Of a DNA stretch of 64,000 nucleotides, positions 27,530 through 37,154 are shown piece by piece; the first letter of the stretch is position 1, and each line of letters starts with the position of its first letter. The notes beneath the pieces are model-generated. The model was not told the DNA's origin and searched no databases. It saw nothing but the letters and a program-made list of their open reading frames with translations. The DNA comes from Planctomycetaceae bacterium. GTDB lineage: Bacteria; Planctomycetota; Planctomycetia; Pirellulales; Pirellulaceae. The stretch covers positions 1-64,000 of the forward strand of contig JABJJO010000166.1 in assembly GCA_018660825.1 (NCBI GenBank), given 5' to 3'. The position numbers were made by a program, and so were the translations under genes.

Positions 27530-29425
27530 ATGCCAGTTACCAGATCCATCTCTGCCAACCAAGCCCCGCTTGTCCACCGCGATAATCGCCGTAGATTTTT
27601 ATTGTTCTTGCTTTGCTTTGCATTGTTTACATCGATATTCGTGCTTTGCTCAAAAACGGTTTACGCCGCTCAAGGCAGCCCCACATCGCGACAAAAACGT
27701 ATCGCGGTTTTGATTGAACAATTAGGCAATGATGATTTCACGACTCGAGAAGTTGCCCAAGACAAATTGCTGGAACATGGGTTATACGCTTTTGATCAAT
27801 TACATGTCGCTCAACATCATGATGACATTGAGATATCCAAACGCGCGATGTTTCTGATTGGCAGTATTCGTATTCCCTGGACTGTGCGCACGGACGGACC
27901 CGAAGTGCGGGTAATCCTGAGTGGATACGCAGACAAAAATAGCGAAGATCGCAAGAGTCACATGCAACGTTTAGCGGCGTTGGATGATTACCTTGGCATA
28001 GCAGCGTTGAGTCGTATGGTGCGCTATGAATCATCAAATCGTCTGTCGCGCTTTGCCGCGTTGTTAATCATGAACCAAGTAGTCCCGGCAGATGTTGCCC
28101 GCACCAAAGACCTAGCGGCAGAATTAAACGGCTTGTTTGGTGAGAGCAGTCGAGTGGGGGCACGGTGGGTGCGGGCCTACGCGTTGTCGCTAAAATCTCC
28201 CCAGGAATCAGTAGCCACTTGGGATAAAATTACTCGTGACGAAGAAGTGTTATTAGCTACGTTCCCTAATCAATCTAGTCGCCTCTTGCTACGAAATTTA
28301 TTGAGATGGCAATTTCAATTACTGAGGGGCTTAGGTGACGAGGCAGCCGCAGGACACGTTGCCCGGCGCAGCGTTAATCTATTGGATGGTTCTCGTGAGC
28401 AACTTATCGAAGCGATTGATTGGTTTGCCAGTCAAGAAAGTTGGGAATATGCCGAGCTAATCGCCGACCGGTTCCCGATAGAATTTGGAGAATTACCGGA
28501 ACTGTTGTATCGACTGGCGGAAGCTCACTTGTATGCAGAGAACCAAGCACTAGCGGACAAGGCGGTTCGGCGGGCTGTTGCAATAAAACCAGAAGATATC
28601 GTCGCTCATACCACCATGGCAACGTGGTTAACCAAACACCATTTTTATGATTGGGCGATAGCGGAGTATCAACAATGTACGGAGCAAGCAACCGTTGAAT
28701 CGGATATGGGTGTGCGCGTGCGGATTATATTGGCTGAGTTGTTTCATGATTTGTCGCGGGATGCGGAAGCGGCTGAGGGCTTGGCTGAGGTTATAAAACA
28801 ACGAGACAACAATGCTGTTGTGATGGCCGTGAAGCGATTTTATCCGAGTTTTGCTGCATTGGAATCGCGTTACATCTATTACCAAGCGAGTGCAGCGGCG
28901 AGGCGCGAAGATTTTGCACAGCAAAAAACATTATTGGAAAAGGCGTTGAGCCTCGATCGGTATGATGGTGACGTACTTATCGCAGCGTTTAGGTATACCC
29001 AAGCGGATGATAAGTGGCGGCAGGATACCCTCGCGAATATTGCGGGAGCCGCAGAGCATTATGCAAAAGAAGTTGAACAACTAGAGAAAAAAATCAAAAC
29101 CACATTGGATCGTACCGCAAAAGCTCAAATGGGTTATGATTTGGCGCGCGCCTATAACCAATACGCTTGGGTCGTCGGGAATACGGTCGGTGATTTTGAG
29201 CAGGCGATTAAATTCAGTCGCAAGTCGCTGGATCTCCGAGGTTGGACATTATCTGGATATCTTGATACGTTGGGCCATGCGTACTACGGCGCGGGGAAGT
29301 TTGAAGAGGCGGTGTTGTGGCAAAGCAAGGCGGTGGAGTTAGACCCAGCGAGTCAGGCTATGAGTCGTAAGTTGAAGGTCTTTCAGGCGGCCTTGGAAAA
29401 ACAAACCGCAAATGACAGCGAATGA
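27530..29425 (+). CDS. Secreted or membrane-anchored TPR protein
   Basis: 631 residues from ATG 27530, preceded by GAAGAAGAGCG. A longer frame from 27398 would overlap the response regulator, so I reject it. An N-terminal hydrophobic segment (RFLLFLLCFALFTSIFVLCS) serves as signal or anchor. Residues 70-150 look HEAT-like (IAVLIEQLGNDDFTTREVAQ, a motif common in planctomycete proteins). The C-terminal half has TPR-like helical pairs (LAEAHLYAENQALADKAVRRA; SGYLDTLGHAYYGAGKFEEAV). No catalytic motif is visible; probably a scaffold in the periplasm. May be co-transcribed with the response regulator. Confidence 0.8.
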   Translation: MPVTRSISANQAPLVHRDNRRRFLLFLLCFALFTSIFVLCSKTVYAAQGSPTSRQKRIAVLIEQLGNDDFTTREVAQDKLLEHGLYAFDQLHVAQHHDDIEISKRAMFLIGSIRIPWTVRTDGPEVRVILSGYADKNSEDRKSHMQRLAALDDYLGIAALSRMVRYESSNRLSRFAALLIMNQVVPADVARTKDLAAELNGLFGESSRVGARWVRAYALSLKSPQESVATWDKITRDEEVLLATFPNQSSRLLLRNLLRWQFQLLRGLGDEAAAGHVARRSVNLLDGSREQLIEAIDWFASQESWEYAELIADRFPIEFGELPELLYRLAEAHLYAENQALADKAVRRAVAIKPEDIVAHTTMATWLTKHHFYDWAIAEYQQCTEQATVESDMGVRVRIILAELFHDLSRDAEAAEGLAEVIKQRDNNAVVMAVKRFYPSFAALESRYIYYQASAAARREDFAQQKTLLEKALSLDRYDGDVLIAAFRYTQADDKWRQDTLANIAGAAEHYAKEVEQLEKKIKTTLDRTAKAQMGYDLARAYNQYAWVVGNTVGDFEQAIKFSRKSLDLRGWTLSGYLDTLGHAYYGAGKFEEAVLWQSKAVELDPASQAMSRKLKVFQAALEKQTANDSE

Positions 29426-29444
29426 AAAATTTTCGTAGACTGGC

Positions 29445-29490
29445 TTTGTTTTTGATTGCCACAAATCCTATAATGACGAGCACCTGTCAT
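29445..29490 (+). promoter_or_regulatory. Possible promoter with overlapping inverted repeat before the DUF2617 gene
   Basis: TTTGTT (29445-29450) lies 18 bases before TATAAT (29469-29474), a plausible sigma-70 type pair. ATGAC (29473-29477) and GTCAT (29486-29490) form a small inverted repeat overlapping the -10 box. Short AT-rich matches are common by chance. Confidence 0.3.
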
Positions 29491-29530
29491 AGTTAACCAC
29501 TGTCTCATTGAATCAAATAGGATCTCAAAC

Positions 29531-30067
29531 GTGCTCTCCGTAAGACCAAAAGTTGCTGAACTTGCTTTCCAACTCTATGGCCGTTCATTGCATCCAGAAT
29601 TATTTGATATCTTTGAGATTCGTTCCATTGAACGCGGCAATTATAAAGTAACAATTGCGATTACTCGCGATGGCCATGTGATCACGTTTGAGCATAATAA
29701 TATGGTGTTGGCCGAGGTGGCTGCCGCCAGTACCCAACCCCTCCCGCGTCGACGACGATTGTTGTCACGTAAACTTACAGGTGAGCATTGTGAATCATTG
29801 TCATGCAAAGGGGGCGTTCATTATCAAACGAGCTTCCAGTTGGAGGAAGTGTCCCCAGATATTTTTTGGAGCTTTCAACAGGAATTGGCTCGTGATAGCA
29901 AACTCCAGGGGATGGTACACGCGTTTAACAACAGTAACCGAGTGCAAACCGGAGCGTTGAGTTATATCAATATAGAAACGCGGCAAAATCGTTTGTTGGT
30001 GCAAGCGTTTCACACGTTCCCAGATGACTATGCAATCGTCAAAAGTCAGTCAGTCTTTACGATTTAG
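29531..30067 (+). CDS. DUF2617 family protein
   Basis: 178 residues starting with GTG 29531. The N-terminus (SVRPKVAELAFQLYGRSLHP), the middle (ITRDGHVITFEHNN) and the Cys-containing ESLSCKGGVHYQTSFQLE segment fit the DUF2617 family, which is conserved in planctomycetes and has no known function. No signal peptide or membrane helix, so cytoplasmic. Its 3' end overlaps the convergent Cys-motif gene by 18 bases. Confidence 0.8.
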   Translation: MLSVRPKVAELAFQLYGRSLHPELFDIFEIRSIERGNYKVTIAITRDGHVITFEHNNMVLAEVAAASTQPLPRRRRLLSRKLTGEHCESLSCKGGVHYQTSFQLEEVSPDIFWSFQQELARDSKLQGMVHAFNNSNRVQTGALSYINIETRQNRLLVQAFHTFPDDYAIVKSQSVFTI

Positions 30068-30571
30068 TACGACGGTCACGCAGACGAGCAGCAAACCGAT
30101 GACACAGATAATCAGGCCACCCTTGGCCCGATTAAAGAAGGCCTCTTGTTTTTTTTGTTCAACTAAAAAATCAACGGTTTGTTGTTCCCCAAGTCCACGG
30201 CCAGCGATGACGGCAAAAATCTCGATGGATTCAAATGGCGGCATCTGATCGATGACAATATTGCCATATTCGTTTGCCTCATCCGTTGTGTCGGTGGTGA
30301 TTATTTTATTACCAACAGAGTAGTTATATACAGCGACCGTTAGGCCCACAGCAATAAATACAATTGCTATGGCGAATATAGATCCGCCAATTGCATTCCA
30401 TTGATCCTTGGGTTTGTCGAGCGGGTCGTCGGCAAGTGGCAATTGTTTTACGTCACGCAAATTTGGCACGGTGATAGGCGCACCACATGAACAAGTGAGT
30501 TGATCGCCCGCTTGGGCAACTTGCACTGGCATGTCGAGCCCGCATTCGCATGTTAATAGATAAGTGGACAT
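30050..30571 (-). CDS. Small membrane protein with N-terminal zinc-ribbon-like Cys motif
   Basis: 173 residues. The N-terminus has two CxCG knuckles (LTCECGLDM and LTCSCGAPI), a short zinc-ribbon pattern frequent in planctomycete proteins. Two membrane helices follow (IGGSIFAIAIVFIAVGLTVAV near 65 and GGLIICVIGLLLVCVTVVL near 150), with a soluble loop of about 70 residues between them. Function unknown. The downstream end overlaps DUF2617 tail-to-tail. ATG 30571. Confidence 0.75.
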   Translation of the reverse strand: MSTYLLTCECGLDMPVQVAQAGDQLTCSCGAPITVPNLRDVKQLPLADDPLDKPKDQWNAIGGSIFAIAIVFIAVGLTVAVYNYSVGNKIITTDTTDEANEYGNIVIDQMPPFESIEIFAVIAGRGLGEQQTVDFLVEQKKQEAFFNRAKGGLIICVIGLLLVCVTVVLNRKD

Positions 30572-30619
30572 AGAAAATTCATGAGGGGTTGTAGTGTGTT
30601 ATTGAAATTAGTGACAGGT

Positions 30620-31417
30620 TCATTCGGAAGGGGCCGCTGAACCGCGCGCGGCCCACCATGGTAAACTGATACCGCCATCAACGAGCAGTGTTGCGCCGGT
30701 CATGTAAGGGTTGGCTGGATCGCTCAGAAATATAATTGCTCGAGCGATTTCTTCCGGCGTTCCTAATCGGCCTAGGGGAATTTTTGCTCCGCCAGTTTCG
30801 AGTGTTTCTTCGCTGGCAAATTTGCGCTCGCCGGGAGTGTCAATCCAACCAGGCTGGATCATGTTGATGCGGATACGATGCTCCGCTACTTCAATGGCAG
30901 CTGTCCGAGCCATATGCTCAAGCGCTGCTTTTGCCATGTTGTAGGCCATCGCCTTAGGGGCTGGAATAAACGCATGGGGGGAACTGACAAGTGTAATAAT
31001 ACCGCCATCACCTTGTGAAATCATTTGTTGTGTAGCAGCGCGGGTAAGATAGAATGCTCCCCACATCGTTACGTCGACGGTGCGGCGAAATCCTTCCATA
31101 TCCGCTTGATAAAAGTAGTCTCGATCACTGTAGGCCGCATTGCTGACGGCAATATCAACTCGACCGAACTCATCGACACCACGCTGAATTAAAGACTCGA
31201 CAGCCTCTTGGTCAGCCATGTCCGCATGATGTGCTACAGCCTGCCCTCCCGCCGCTTCGATCTGAGCGACGACTGTTTGGGCAGCGTCTTCACTTGAGCG
31301 GTAATTAACTACCACATTGGCCCCGCATTCGCCGAATGCCAAAGCGGTTGCTCGCCCGATTCCTAAACTTGCGCCGGTAACGATGACTGTTTGATTGTTG
31401 AGAGTTGTGTCGACCAT
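30620..31417 (-). CDS. Short-chain dehydrogenase/reductase (glucose/ribitol type)
   Basis: 265 residues of classical SDR form. The cofactor motif is TGASLGIG (15-22), the structural motif is NAAY, and the active site includes Ser (TLVSSPHAF) and YNMAK (Tyr/Lys). RSSEDA after the second strand favours NADP. The C-terminal MTGATLLVDGG is typical. It oxidises or reduces a hydroxy compound or sugar, but the substrate cannot be read from sequence; FabG-like names would be over-specific. Upstream lies a gene-free kilobase. Confidence 0.9.
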   Translation of the reverse strand: MVDTTLNNQTVIVTGASLGIGRATALAFGECGANVVVNYRSSEDAAQTVVAQIEAAGGQAVAHHADMADQEAVESLIQRGVDEFGRVDIAVSNAAYSDRDYFYQADMEGFRRTVDVTMWGAFYLTRAATQQMISQGDGGIITLVSSPHAFIPAPKAMAYNMAKAALEHMARTAAIEVAEHRIRINMIQPGWIDTPGERKFASEETLETGGAKIPLGRLGTPEEIARAIIFLSDPANPYMTGATLLVDGGISLPWWAARGSAAPSE

Positions 31418-31931
31418 TATTATTGTGAGTTTAGTAGGTTTACATAAAAGGATTGGATCAGGTACGCATTACATAGTATCCGTTTAAAGTATGCCATCTA
31501 AAAGTAAACGCTGCGGGAAGAGTTGTTATTTTTTATCAATCAAAGTGTCTTTATTTGCGGGGAAAATGTGCTCTTTATTTTTTAATTTGACGTGAATGCG
31601 ACAAAGCCAAAATAAAAGTTGTTTTTGGTGGCGGATTGCGCTCGTAAAAACGTAGTAAAGGTATAGGAAGGAGTTATTTAAGGATACGTAATGAACTAGG
31701 GGCATCGTTCAGAGTAGATTAGTTTTTTTGTTTATCTACTTGGATTATCAGGAATTCATTTGTTTTGATACTAGACCCAACGCCATTGGTAGGTAAAATT
31801 AACCAAGTACAAAGCAGATACGTGCAAGTACAGGTGTTAACTAGACTTGCTACATGACTGTAGTAGGTAGGAACTCCAGCGTTTTTTTATGAGGATATGA
31901 AAGAGCGAACCTTAGTTGTATCAGGGAAACT

Positions 31932-32090
31932 GTGTCGACTAGGCAAGAACACAATATTGGGCAGTTGTTCAGCATTGGGATTTTTTGGGAGGGGTTGAAT
32001 GTCAAATTGGTTTGACTGGTCGTGTTGTTACGGTCACACTTGAATCTCAAGGGCAACAATTCAGCTGGAAATTAAACGTCTAGTCGACAC
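31932..32090. repeat. Perfect 11-base inverted repeat, arms 137 bases apart
   Basis: GTGTCGACTAG (31932-31942) is the exact reverse complement of CTAGTCGACAC (32080-32090), extendable by a G-U and a C-G pair. The core GTCGAC is itself palindromic, which raises the chance of coincidence. It could be two copies of a protein-binding site or the closing stem of a structured RNA. Confidence 0.5.
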
Positions 32091-32324
32091 TCGTAAAAAC
32101 CCGATGGTACATTTATCCGTGTTCACAGTGAGCCAATGGCGAAACGCCAATGCCACATGCTTCGAACCAATGAGCCATTCAAGGTGCTGCAACTGAAATT
32201 GAGCCAAATATCGATTCAGCAGCCTCTTAAAGATTACCTTAAATACGTTACCCAAAATTTATTACTTTCCATCGTTATTAGTAAATGATGGCTACATACG
32301 GACCTAGAAGGTATTTCAGTACCC

Positions 32325-32351
32325 ATTTTGTTCTTTCGACGAGAACAAAAT
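32325..32351 (+). promoter_or_regulatory. Perfect 10-base hairpin before the sigma factor start
   Basis: ATTTTGTTCT (32325-32334) and AGAACAAAAT (32342-32351) are exact reverse complements with a seven-base loop. The hairpin ends 46 bases before the sigma ATG. It could be a repressor operator or an mRNA leader hairpin. It is too AT-rich at its base, and lacks a U-tract, for a standard terminator. Confidence 0.5.
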
Positions 32352-32397
32352 CCAACCAACAATCCAACCACACTTTAATCTGCCAGGAATTAAAAGT

Positions 32398-33942
32398 ATG
32401 AATTCGTATTCTTCACCTTTGGATGATTTTGAAGAAGATCCAGCACAATCAACCACTACCGGAAGTAGTGGTTTTCAGAATGGTACGCCAGGGTCAACTG
32501 ATAGTAAATCGGCAACGCCGTCGTCAACAACTACTGAAATAGTTGAAGAAACGACGACTGTCGATCAACAGGAATCTTGGTCGGACGATCCAGTTCGTAT
32601 GTATTTGACTCAAATGGGAGAAATTCCATTATTGACTCGCGTCGAAGAAATTCGACTGGCAAAACGCATTGAAGACACGCGCAGAGACTTTCGCGCTAAG
32701 CTTTTAGAAAGTGATTACGTTTTTCAAATGGCCTTTAAAGTGCTCGGTCGAGTACATCGTGGTGAATTGCCCTTTGACCGAACTGTCCAAGTGTCCGTTA
32801 CCGATCGGCTAGAAAAAGAACAAATTATTGGGCGCCTGCCCGGTAACCTTACGACGCTAGGAAAATTATCACGACTCAACAAACGTGACTTCCACGTAGC
32901 AGTCAATAAAAAATGTACCGCTGAAGAACGCAGGCAGGCTTGGCAGAACCTAGGTCGCCGCCGCCGTCGTTGTGTTCGCCTTGTTGAAGAACTTGGCTTG
33001 CGTACACATCGCATCGAACCAATGATTCAAACGCTCGAAGATTTTAGCAGTTGTATTGATCAATTACAGCAAGACATTGAACAAGCACGCGAGAACAAAG
33101 ATCGCCAGGCCAAGCGGGATTTGCTGGGTCAGTATCGAAATATTTTGTTAGCGATCCAAGAAACGCCAACCAGTTTGCGGAATCGTGTGAAATACATCAA
33201 ACGTGTTTACTCAAACTACCAGCAGGTCAAACGAGAATTGTCTGAAGGTAACTTGCGTTTGGTCGTCTCGATTGCCAAGAAATATCGCAACCGTGGATTG
33301 AGTTTCTTAGATCTCATTCAAGAAGGCAACGCTGGTTTGATGCGGGCGGTTGATAAGTTTGAGTATCGCCGCGGCTTCAAGTTCTGTACGTATGCAACTT
33401 GGTGGATTCGCCAAGCGATTACTCGTGCAGTCGCGGATCAAAGTCGTACGATTCGTATTCCCGTACACATGGTGGAAACGATGTCGCGCGTGCGAAACTG
33501 TTCGCGACAATTGTTGCAAGAACTCGGTCGTGAGCCGACACTTGAAGAAACCGCACGTCGCAGTGAAACCACGGTAGATGAAGCTCGTCGTGTATTGGCG
33601 ATGAGTCGTTATCCAATATCACTCGATCGACCTGTAGGTAATAGCGAAGATAGCCAATTTGGTGATTTACTGCCTGATGGCGGAGCGGAAAGTCCCGCGT
33701 CTGGTGCTGCTCAGGAAATGTTGCGCAATCGAATCGGGAATGTTCTGAAAACATTGAGCTATCGCGAACGAGAAATTATCAAACTTCGTTATGGGCTTGG
33801 TGACGGATACAGCTATACACTGGAAGAAGTGGGCCATATTTTCAAGGTGACTCGCGAACGTATACGCCAAATCGAAGCCAAGGCAGTGCGGAAACTACAA
33901 CAACCAAGCCGTAGCCAAGAACTAGTCGGATTCCTCGATTAG
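32398..33942 (+). CDS. rpoD: RNA polymerase primary-type sigma-70 factor
   Basis: 514 residues. Region 1.2 is [21 protein letters not shown] (about 61-82). Region 2 is [21 protein letters not shown] followed by [21 protein letters not shown]. Region 3 starts with RIPVHMVET. Region 4 has the helix-turn-helix [21 protein letters not shown]. The N-terminus is Ser/Thr-rich and lacks a recognisable region 1.1. A non-conserved segment of about 120 residues separates 1.2 from 2. It directs RNA polymerase to housekeeping promoters; an alternative RpoD paralogue cannot be excluded. The AGGA box near 32385 supports ATG 32398. Convergent with the GlnE-like gene (12-base gap). Confidence 0.9.
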   Translation: MNSYSSPLDDFEEDPAQSTTTGSSGFQNGTPGSTDSKSATPSSTTTEIVEETTTVDQQESWSDDPVRMYLTQMGEIPLLTRVEEIRLAKRIEDTRRDFRAKLLESDYVFQMAFKVLGRVHRGELPFDRTVQVSVTDRLEKEQIIGRLPGNLTTLGKLSRLNKRDFHVAVNKKCTAEERRQAWQNLGRRRRRCVRLVEELGLRTHRIEPMIQTLEDFSSCIDQLQQDIEQARENKDRQAKRDLLGQYRNILLAIQETPTSLRNRVKYIKRVYSNYQQVKRELSEGNLRLVVSIAKKYRNRGLSFLDLIQEGNAGLMRAVDKFEYRRGFKFCTYATWWIRQAITRAVADQSRTIRIPVHMVETMSRVRNCSRQLLQELGREPTLEETARRSETTVDEARRVLAMSRYPISLDRPVGNSEDSQFGDLLPDGGAESPASGAAQEMLRNRIGNVLKTLSYREREIIKLRYGLGDGYSYTLEEVGHIFKVTRERIRQIEAKAVRKLQQPSRSQELVGFLD

Positions 33943-33954
33943 TGTGATGGACCC

Positions 33955-36900
33955 TTACACCGTTTTTAAGATCGTATTAAAACGGCGGCGGTTGTCTTGT
34001 CGGAAGCGGCGGCAGATGGTGACGAGTGCTTGGGGACTTTCATAACCCAATAGTGATGCCAGCGTTGTGAGTGCCAGCGGATCTTTGGGTAGATCATGCC
34101 GGGCTGAGGTATCCATCAAACGCAAGCCGGCTTCGATTTCGCGCAGGAAAATGTACGATTGGCTAAGTGCTTCTGCGTCTTCGCTGCTCAGGCACCCTTG
34201 GGCAGCAAGTTGTTTCATTGCTGCCAATGTTCCGACTTGGAGGATCTCGGGATGTTGCGATGCGTGTTTGAGTTGCAACATTTGCACAATGGTTTCGACG
34301 TCCATTGTCCCGCCAAGATATCGCTTTAAGTTATGTTCGGCAGCGCCCTGTTCAGATTCGATCCTTAGTTTATAAATCTCCTGTTGCCAATTGTTTTCCC
34401 GCGGCATCGAGATAATGGTTTGATGAATTTGCGCGATGAGCGATTCGCTGCTGTTTGTTAAATCACTTGATTGGTAAACGACTCGTGAATTACAGAGCCG
34501 TAAAAAATGACTGATCTTCGCTTTGTCACTGCCAAGGAATTTAATAAATTCGGAATTTTCGACGGCTAAAGATCCAGTAGGCGTCGTTGCCCGCAGTTGG
34601 CTATTCATTTCAAACAGTCGACCGTGAGGCCCAGAGCGAGTTACCGCTTTGAGGATACGTTTAGCGAGCTCATTAAAGAAATGGTGATTGGATGTCGGTT
34701 TGTTGCGATGATGTCGGTCTCGAGCGACGGTGGTGCCGTTAGCATCATACAAAAATAGGATTTCGGCATCGCTATGAAAATTTGGTTCGCGGCCACCAAG
34801 CTTTCCAATAGCCAGCATGAGAAAGGCCGCGGTCTGCCCTGTATGTGGCCCGCTTTCGATCGTCGGAATACCATACTTGGCCACTAATTGTTCATAATTT
34901 TCCCTGGCGACTTCCTCTAAACAAACATCCATGATGTCTGATAATGATTGATGTGCAGCGGATAAACTGTCTTTGCCAAGGATGTCTCGGACGCCTACTC
35001 GCAAGTGTTGAGCATGCTTAAAAGTCCGCAATACATCGATGAGCAGCGACCCACCGAGTGACGCGCTTTTTGTTAACTCGCGAAGAATATTTTGCAACGA
35101 TTCTTTGTTTGGTAGTTGATCTAGAATCAATGAATCCATCAGTTCATCGATCATCCCCGGATAGCTCGTTAAAATTCCCGTTAGGTATGGACTTGTCGAA
35201 CACAACTGCACATATAATTGTAGCGTCGGGGGATTTAGTTGAAACAATTCCCAGAGGACTCCTTTGCCCCCCAGTGATTCACTAACGGCACATAAATTGG
35301 CCAAAGTGGCATCTGGATTCGGCGTTTGAGCGATTGCTGCTAGCAACTGGGGTGCAATTAAAGCCAGAAAATGGCGGCAGCGGCGAGTGGATAAGAACGA
35401 AATGCGTTCAGTTGCAAGGTCCGTTAAATATTGATGTGTGAGTTGGACATTGCGGAAGTTATGCTTGCCGAGCACTTCATTTAAGCGTTGATCCGAAGGG
35501 TGAGGATCGAGCACAATATCCATCTCAGATGGCGTGTCGGCCTCTTGGTCAACGAAAGATTCATCCAACAACCGGTTCAGGATCTTACGGCTTAGTGTGA
35601 CGGCATGCCGCACATCGTTGGTCAATCGGTCATTTTGTTCGTCGTCGGTATACCCCAGACTGCTAGCGAGATGCTGGAGACGTTTGGAGTTTTGGGGCAA
35701 GGCCGTGGCACTGGAATCTGTGATAACCTGAAGTCGATGTTGGATGTGTTTCAGCGTCAAATATGAATCGCGGAGCGCATTGTGTTCTTCAGCGGTAAGC
35801 AATTTGTTGTGGTGCAGGGCTGCGATGGCATTAATCGTTCCGGCAACACGGATGTTTGTAAAAGCGGCGCCATTGAGTAATTGAATAAACTGTACGATTG
35901 CGACGATGTCGGCTGTGGCTCCAGGCGTAGCCTGCAAATCCAACGCTACGCTGGCGGTTAGGTCGGCTCGGTAGAGCCGACGTTTTTGTGATCGCAGCCC
36001 AGTCATGTCGGCTCGACTTAGATAGCGACGATAAATCCATTTGTCGATACGCCGCAAAAATTCCGCCCCTAATGCAGCATTACCAACACAGGGTCGTGCC
36101 CCGATGAGTGCGCAACGCTGCCATGTCCGGCCGGAAAAATCGAGATAACGAACGGCAGCATTGAGATTAGTTGCTGGTGAGGAATCGTTATTGGATAATG
36201 GAAAACTGACATCAACAGTAAAAAGCGGTTTGCCGGTGGCTGAAGTTAACAACGCCAGTGTCTTGGCCAACACTTTATTAAGAAGATTAGCAAAAGCACT
36301 GTTGTGTGAATTCGCAGTTGATACTTTTGGCTCGTCATACACCACCATGATTTTGACAGTGTCGCCATAACACATTTGATTGGCCGCGAGGTCTCCGATG
36401 GCGATCACGGCGAATTGGTCTGTTAGGGTGGAGTTATTTGTTGCGGCGGTACTACGCACCGCAACCTGGAATGCTGCGGCTAGCAATCCTTCATATAAAT
36501 AACTGGTTTGTTCTAGCACCGTATCCGGATTTTGTTTTCGCACGAGATCACCGTATGTAATTCGTAGCCACTCGCGGTGCAGGATGCGTTGCAATTGACG
36601 CTCCACAGCGACATCACCGGAAACACTTAGTACTTCGTTAAGAATTTCATCGAGGATGATCCCGCGATCGACACGCTGGCCGTCCGTTATCCGCAACAAG
36701 TCATAACACTCCGGTTCGTCAATCAAGAGTTGGCTAAGATGCTGACTGGCCGAGAAAATAGTAAGCAGCGTAATGAGCGCTTCAGTATCTCGTTCCCACA
36801 AAGCCCCTAGCGAAATTGGATTTCGAGAGACACTAATAAATTGTGCTAGCGCGTGAAGTACTTGTTCCGGCTGTGCGAGGGTTGGCAGAATTTGTTCGAG

Positions 36901-37062
36901 TTGAGTCAGCGTGACGCTCACTAGGTCAATTGTCATGCCCGCTTCGTTTAACGCTAGCAATGAGTGGGATGCGGCTGTGGTGTCCGTTACACCTAGATTG
37001 GCTAACCAAGCATGAGCGGCTTTGGGCGAGTCGAGTAATTCGATGACTTGTGCAACTTGCAT
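33955..37062 (-). CDS. GlnE-like (glutamine synthetase adenylyltransferase family) protein with altered active sites
   Basis: 1035 residues with the two-lobed GlnE layout: two nucleotidyltransferase domains, each followed by a GlnD/PII-uridylyltransferase-type helical domain. In active GlnE both lobes carry GKLGGRE...SDxDL plus a VDxRLRP segment. Here the N-terminal site (about 221-241) reads GDLAANQMCYGDTVKIMVVYD, so both metal aspartates are replaced (T and K). The C-terminal site (about 751-771) reads GKLGGREPNFHSDAEILFLYD, with D then E, and the later RLRP segment reads EMNSQLRAT, with Asn for Asp. It may be a regulatory pseudo-enzyme, or a divergent GlnE with reduced activity. No glnA or glnB is nearby. 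The frame is intact, so not an ordinary pseudogene. Confidence 0.82.
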   Translation of the reverse strand: MQVAQVIELLDSPKAAHAWLANLGVTDTTAASHSLLALNEAGMTIDLVSVTLTQLEQILPTLAQPEQVLHALAQFISVSRNPISLGALWERDTEALITLLTIFSASQHLSQLLIDEPECYDLLRITDGQRVDRGIILDEILNEVLSVSGDVAVERQLQRILHREWLRITYGDLVRKQNPDTVLEQTSYLYEGLLAAAFQVAVRSTAATNNSTLTDQFAVIAIGDLAANQMCYGDTVKIMVVYDEPKVSTANSHNSAFANLLNKVLAKTLALLTSATGKPLFTVDVSFPLSNNDSSPATNLNAAVRYLDFSGRTWQRCALIGARPCVGNAALGAEFLRRIDKWIYRRYLSRADMTGLRSQKRRLYRADLTASVALDLQATPGATADIVAIVQFIQLLNGAAFTNIRVAGTINAIAALHHNKLLTAEEHNALRDSYLTLKHIQHRLQVITDSSATALPQNSKRLQHLASSLGYTDDEQNDRLTNDVRHAVTLSRKILNRLLDESFVDQEADTPSEMDIVLDPHPSDQRLNEVLGKHNFRNVQLTHQYLTDLATERISFLSTRRCRHFLALIAPQLLAAIAQTPNPDATLANLCAVSESLGGKGVLWELFQLNPPTLQLYVQLCSTSPYLTGILTSYPGMIDELMDSLILDQLPNKESLQNILRELTKSASLGGSLLIDVLRTFKHAQHLRVGVRDILGKDSLSAAHQSLSDIMDVCLEEVARENYEQLVAKYGIPTIESGPHTGQTAAFLMLAIGKLGGREPNFHSDAEILFLYDANGTTVARDRHHRNKPTSNHHFFNELAKRILKAVTRSGPHGRLFEMNSQLRATTPTGSLAVENSEFIKFLGSDKAKISHFLRLCNSRVVYQSSDLTNSSESLIAQIHQTIISMPRENNWQQEIYKLRIESEQGAAEHNLKRYLGGTMDVETIVQMLQLKHASQHPEILQVGTLAAMKQLAAQGCLSSEDAEALSQSYIFLREIEAGLRLMDTSARHDLPKDPLALTTLASLLGYESPQALVTICRRFRQDNRRRFNTILKTV

Positions 37063-37154
37063 GACATTATTCTATTGGATTTAGGTGAACAACGGGCTCA
37101 GCTAGTCCGGCATTTGTGTTGATTTGAACAAAATATCTATTGGCTAGGATGGCT

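Larger units (their letters stand above)
31418..32397. other. 980-base gene-free region upstream of the sigma factor gene
   Basis: No supported coding region. Two adjacent minus-strand frames (31850-32059 and 32061-32255) have no RBS and unnatural composition. The stretch is AT-rich on the left. It contains AGTAGAT (31713-31719) with ATCTACT (31734-31740), the 11-base inverted repeat 31932/32090, a TGGCG/CGCCA mini-hairpin at 32137-32149, three CCAATG copies (32133, 32147, 32167), and the hairpin at 32325-32351. I looked for RNase P RNA, tmRNA and tRNA signatures and saw none. A long regulated leader or an unrecognised RNA is possible. Confidence 0.5.

Noticed and set aside
31850-32255. Two adjacent small minus-strand frames in the gene-free region
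   Set aside because: No RBS and no recognisable domain. They are separated by a stop, and the plus-strand reading gives no better protein.
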